DNA of 64,000 nt. Origin: Niallia taxi (GTDB lineage: Bacteria > Bacillota > Bacilli > Bacillales > Cytobacillaceae). The notes beneath the pieces are model-generated. The model searched no databases and was not told the origin of the DNA. It worked only from the letters and a program-made list of their open reading frames with translations. Below are positions 61,310 to 64,000 of this stretch, one piece after another. The stretch is taken from the NCBI RefSeq assembly GCF_032818155.1, contig NZ_CP102590.1, positions 620,001 through 684,000 on the forward strand, read 5' to 3'. Every line of letters begins with the position of its first letter. Position 1 is the stretch's first letter. A program made the translations under genes and the position numbers.

Positions 61310-62578
61310 CTAAAATAAATTGCCTTGCTCATTGAAAGGAATTTCTTTAAGATCCGTAATTTGCTCCATATTTGGATGGGAGCAAACATAATCTAGTAAG
61401 CTTTCAGAAACTTCAATCTCACTCAGGACTAACGTGTTTTTTATGCGCACAAGTTTGACATCGTTAAAATTCAAGATATTGCAAGTTTTAACTGCTGCTT
61501 GAAAAGTCATTCTATCATTAGGCAGCGTCGTGGCAATTTTTGTTGGTGCTACAACAGTGGAAGTCAACCCGTTAGCATAAGTTCCTTCTCTGTCCATCTT
61601 GTCTAGTAACCGTTGTGTGGTGAAATCAGCCGTTCCAACACCATTCGCATTTCCCTCTGATTGTGGTGTCACATCTAACACGACCATCTTGTTAACATCT
61701 GGTCCTCCTGATGCATATGGGGTAGGATAGCGGCCAGTAATATTAGGGTCCATGCCGTCACCGCTAATATTTTTACCGATTTCATCAATTACAAGGACAT
61801 CGAGCTGGTCAAAAAAAAGCTTTGGCAATAATGACTTTGCTTTTTTCTGTAAGTCCGGCTCCTTAGCAATGACTTCATCAGGTGTCAGAACTTCAACGAT
61901 TGCAATCTTATCGAAGGCATTTTCGACTGTCGCCACACCGAAAAGGAAGGGAGTTTTTTCCATTATCACCTTTGCCATTGCTGGAACATTTTCTGCCATA
62001 TGCTTAAATCCCATTTGATGACAAGCCTCAGCACCCTTTTGCTTACCTAAACCGATGCTAATCATCTTCATAATGCCGCTTTCGACTGGACCACGAAATG
62101 CTGTATGAGGTTTGACACGGTTAATTACGACGATGCCATCTGCCTGCAAAGCGTATTTATCTACATAAACAGGCAGCCCATTAGCAAGTCTGCCAACTTC
62201 AACCACTTCCATAGAGGACCGAATCTCTGCTCCTACTGCTTCCTGCGTTATTCCAAGATGCTCTAAAACAGCCCGCTGTCCTTCAGCCGTTGCACCACCA
62301 TGACTGCCCATGCTCGGGACAATAAAAGGCTTTGCACCTAAATCTTTTAGAAACTTCACAGTTACAGCTGTTAGCTCGATAATTCGATCAAGTCCCCTGC
62401 TTCCAACTGCAACGGCAATTTCCATGCTTGGCTTAATAGTTTTTCCTATTTTCTCTCTTTGCAATTTTTCCATTAAGATTGACGTAAGATCATCTATTTT
62501 GGCATCATCAAAGTTAACCTTAACTTTTGCCATTTTTGGAACTGGAATGTCTTGTAATAATACTTGAAGAATTCCCAT
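61310..62578 (-). CDS. LarA-family nickel-pincer-dependent racemase/epimerase
   Basis: The 422-residue protein is of the DUF2088/LarA superfamily (PSMGSHGGATAEGQ, VKPHTAFRGPVESGIMKM, SGDGMDPNITGR). Lys171 and His187 are 16 residues apart, like Lys184 and His200 of L. plantarum LarA, which hold the cofactor and the nickel; His93 and His158 are candidate catalytic bases. ATG at 62578 lies ten bases after GGAGG. Family members racemise lactate and malate or epimerise gluconate. The adjoining mannonate-oxidoreductase-like gene makes a sugar acid such as gluconate/mannonate the best guess, not lactate. Confidence 0.87.
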   Translation of the reverse strand: MGILQVLLQDIPVPKMAKVKVNFDDAKIDDLTSILMEKLQREKIGKTIKPSMEIAVAVGSRGLDRIIELTAVTVKFLKDLGAKPFIVPSMGSHGGATAEGQRAVLEHLGITQEAVGAEIRSSMEVVEVGRLANGLPVYVDKYALQADGIVVINRVKPHTAFRGPVESGIMKMISIGLGKQKGAEACHQMGFKHMAENVPAMAKVIMEKTPFLFGVATVENAFDKIAIVEVLTPDEVIAKEPDLQKKAKSLLPKLFFDQLDVLVIDEIGKNISGDGMDPNITGRYPTPYASGGPDVNKMVVLDVTPQSEGNANGVGTADFTTQRLLDKMDREGTYANGLTSTVVAPTKIATTLPNDRMTFQAAVKTCNILNFNDVKLVRIKNTLVLSEIEVSESLLDYVCSHPNMEQITDLKEIPFNEQGNLF

Positions 62579-62679
62579 CCGTTTTTTCCCTCCTTTAATC
62601 ACCTGATTTGTTTGTAACCCCTTTCATTTATGCTGAAAAAAATATCCATTTATTCTCTAATTCTACATTTTATTAATTT

Positions 62680-62734
62680 GTTTAGCAAACTAACTAATTA
62701 ATATAATCTTAACACTATAGGTAATTTGCGTCAA
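62680..62734 (-). promoter_or_regulatory. Promoter of the larA-like operon
   Basis: The minus strand has TTGACG (62729-62734) and TAAGAT (62706-62711) with a 17-base spacer. GTTTGCTAAAC (62680-62690), an imperfect palindrome, lies just downstream and could be an operator. The transcript would cover the LarA-like gene, SDR, larE, larB, larC1, larC2 and nicO. Confidence 0.6.
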
Positions 62735-62784
62735 TTATTAATTAACTAAGTAAACATAGGAATGACCTACAAGCAAAGAAAGAA

Positions 62785-62810
62785 GTCCCACTATTTTAGG
62801 ACCTCTCCCT
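62785..62810 (-). terminator. Terminator of the sugar isomerase operon
   Basis: Minus-strand GAGGTCC pairs with GGACTTC (one G-U) around an AT-rich loop, followed by TTTCTTT. It separates the genes at 62840-64000 from the LarA-like operon. Confidence 0.6.
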
Positions 62811-62839
62811 TATAAAGCTTAACATTTACAACCTATCTA

Positions 62840-63691
62840 TCAGAACAATTCAGCATATCCTAATTGTTTAAGATAATCTCCTGACTCTCTCAGACAATCA
62901 AATGGATTTCTGCCATATGTGTCGTCTTGTTCAATCAGAAAATATTGCACGCCGCTGTTCATCCCGGCTTCCATAATCCCTTTAATGTCAAGATTACCCT
63001 GTCCGAGCTCTGCAAATTCGATATTACCTGTAAATTTGTTCATAAAATTGGACATATCCTTTAAATCACCTAAGTCAATCTGGCCAACTCTGTAATCCTT
63101 TAAATGAATGAGTGCAACACGTCCTGCGAATCGATTAATAACATCAATCGGATTTGCTCCGCCTCTTTGTGCCCAATGTACATCAAGCTCAAAGCCTAGG
63201 TTTGAAGTTTGCTCCTTCATAATATCCAGCAGTGCTTGCCCGTCATATTTCTCAAACTCAATATGATGGTTATGGTAATACAGCTCTATATTGTGCTGTT
63301 TGAGCCGTTCTGCCATCTTCTCTGCTTCAGCAATATATGCCATAGCCTTGCTCTTATTTCCCATCAGATTAACAGGCATCATGCCAATTCTTATAAAATT
63401 GCAATCTAATGTTTTACAGTCACTGACAATCTTATCAAAGTCTGTTGATAAAGATTCACCTTGGCTGCCAGGCATGGAATCTAGGGGGGCACTGATAGCT
63501 GCAACCTTAATATTAAAGTCTAAGCCTGCTCTGCGTATTTCGGCAACATTTTCAGGTGTCATTTGAATTTGTGTCACCTCCACAAAGTGGTAACCAAGCT
63601 CATGGATAGTTCTCATAGTTTCATAAACACCTATTTCTTCTATCTTACTTTTCAAATTGAACATTTGAACTCCAATTTTCGCGTTGTTCAT
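62840..63691 (-). CDS. Sugar phosphate isomerase/epimerase-like TIM barrel protein
   Basis: The 283-residue protein belongs to the xylose-isomerase-like TIM barrel family, with metal/substrate residues in YYHNHHIEFE, LDVHWAQRGG, LIHLKDYRVG and AELGQGNLD. Such enzymes isomerise or epimerise sugars or inositols. Its start overlaps a Gfo/Idh/MocA gene by 47 bases, a common catabolic pairing. The substrate is unknown; the neighbouring sugar-acid genes suggest a carbohydrate. Confidence 0.85.
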   Translation of the reverse strand: MNNAKIGVQMFNLKSKIEEIGVYETMRTIHELGYHFVEVTQIQMTPENVAEIRRAGLDFNIKVAAISAPLDSMPGSQGESLSTDFDKIVSDCKTLDCNFIRIGMMPVNLMGNKSKAMAYIAEAEKMAERLKQHNIELYYHNHHIEFEKYDGQALLDIMKEQTSNLGFELDVHWAQRGGANPIDVINRFAGRVALIHLKDYRVGQIDLGDLKDMSNFMNKFTGNIEFAELGQGNLDIKGIMEAGMNSGVQYFLIEQDDTYGRNPFDCLRESGDYLKQLGYAELF

Positions 63692-64000
63692 CCTTTAGCT
63701 CCTCCATCCTGACACGTCTTTTTTCTTCTGACGATTGCCTGATTGCATCAATCATTTTCATCGACATAAGGGCATCCTTCACATGGGTATATTCGTCGCT
63801 GTTTGCAGCAATACAACGATAGAACCGATTAATCAACTTAGCGTGGCTTGCTCCATAATAGAATTTCGTCCCAGGAAGCTTGTCATCTGTCACTAATTCT
63901 ATCTTTTTGTCCTCGTCATCAGCTCTTGTTAACATACTGTCCTTAATCGTAAACTTTTCGTCCTTGAATGTTACTTGCAGCTCTACACTTGAGTTTCGTT
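63645..64000 (-). CDS. Gfo/Idh/MocA family oxidoreductase, C-terminal part (cut by window edge)
   Basis: The frame is open to the last base of the window, so the N-terminal NAD-binding domain lies outside. The visible 117 residues include YYGASHAKLINRFYRCI and HVKDALMSMKMIDAIRQSSE, the end of a Gfo/Idh/MocA C-terminal domain. The family oxidises or reduces sugars with NAD(P). The ATG at 63935 is internal and not a start. Confidence 0.78.
   Translation of the reverse strand, partial: RNSSVELQVTFKDEKFTIKDSMLTRADDEDKKIELVTDDKLPGTKFYYGASHAKLINRFYRCIAANSDEYTHVKDALMSMKMIDAIRQSSEEKRRVRMEELKDEQRENWSSNVQFEK

Noticed and set aside
61310..62578. Naming the LarA-family protein as lactate racemase
   Set aside because: The cofactor residues are present, but the superfamily has several substrates and the neighbours are sugar-acid genes; the symbol larA is not justified.

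Overview
The window reads as chromosomal DNA of a low-GC, endospore-forming Bacillaceae. The grounds are AGGAGG-type ribosome binding sites, hairpin plus T-run terminators, Bacillus-type cydABDC, Bce-type peptide-resistance genes, CotF-like spore coat genes beside a zinc alcohol dehydrogenase as in Bacillus subtilis yraGF-adhB-yraED, and CcpA-type cre sites. No rRNA, tRNA, prophage, CRISPR array or transposase gene was seen.

Layout. 1-4250: end of a YitT-family membrane protein, an SH3b/L,D-transpeptidase, a dCache chemoreceptor. 4400-4775: a repeat element. 4791-10639: cydABDC (minus strand). 11229-16379: YhgE/Pip protein, EamA exporter and divergent MocR regulator. 16547-26391: an apparent sulfur-scavenging locus (M20 deacetylase, small unknown protein, flavin monooxygenase, divergent Dpp-type five-gene ABC importer, TSUP exporter), resembling the B. 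subtilis ytmI-ytnM region but with a different importer. 26504-41646: pectin/rhamnogalacturonan locus: uronate dehydrogenase-like protein, a nine-gene minus-strand operon (LplB-type permease, YesL, solute-binding protein, GH105, GH28, esterase, pectin methylesterase, DUF4064-like protein, GH43), divergent LplC-type permease, a YesS-like membrane AraC regulator and a rhamnogalacturonan acetylesterase, with three cre-like sites. The enzymes lack signal peptides, so the picture is import of oligogalacturonides followed by cytosolic processing; no dedicated ATPase is present.

41771-51953: LysR, 3-hydroxyacyl-CoA dehydrogenase, TetR and SDR genes, a Bce-type two-component/ABC module, an FMN reductase, an NmrA-like protein and an Rrf2 regulator. 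52029-56629: AdhB-like dehydrogenase, two divergent split CotF pairs, a new 39-residue ORF and a second chemoreceptor. 56693-62578: nickel-pincer-nucleotide genes (larB, larC1, larC2, larE), a NicO-type transporter, a LarA-family enzyme and a mannonate-oxidoreductase-like SDR. 62840-64000: sugar isomerase-like and Gfo/Idh/MocA genes.

The most notable points are a prfB-like +1 frameshift signal at the larC1/larC2 junction, a probable sugar-acid role for the LarA homologue, and two copies of a 300-370 bp repeat with inverted ends, one of which supplies the terminator of the pectin operon.
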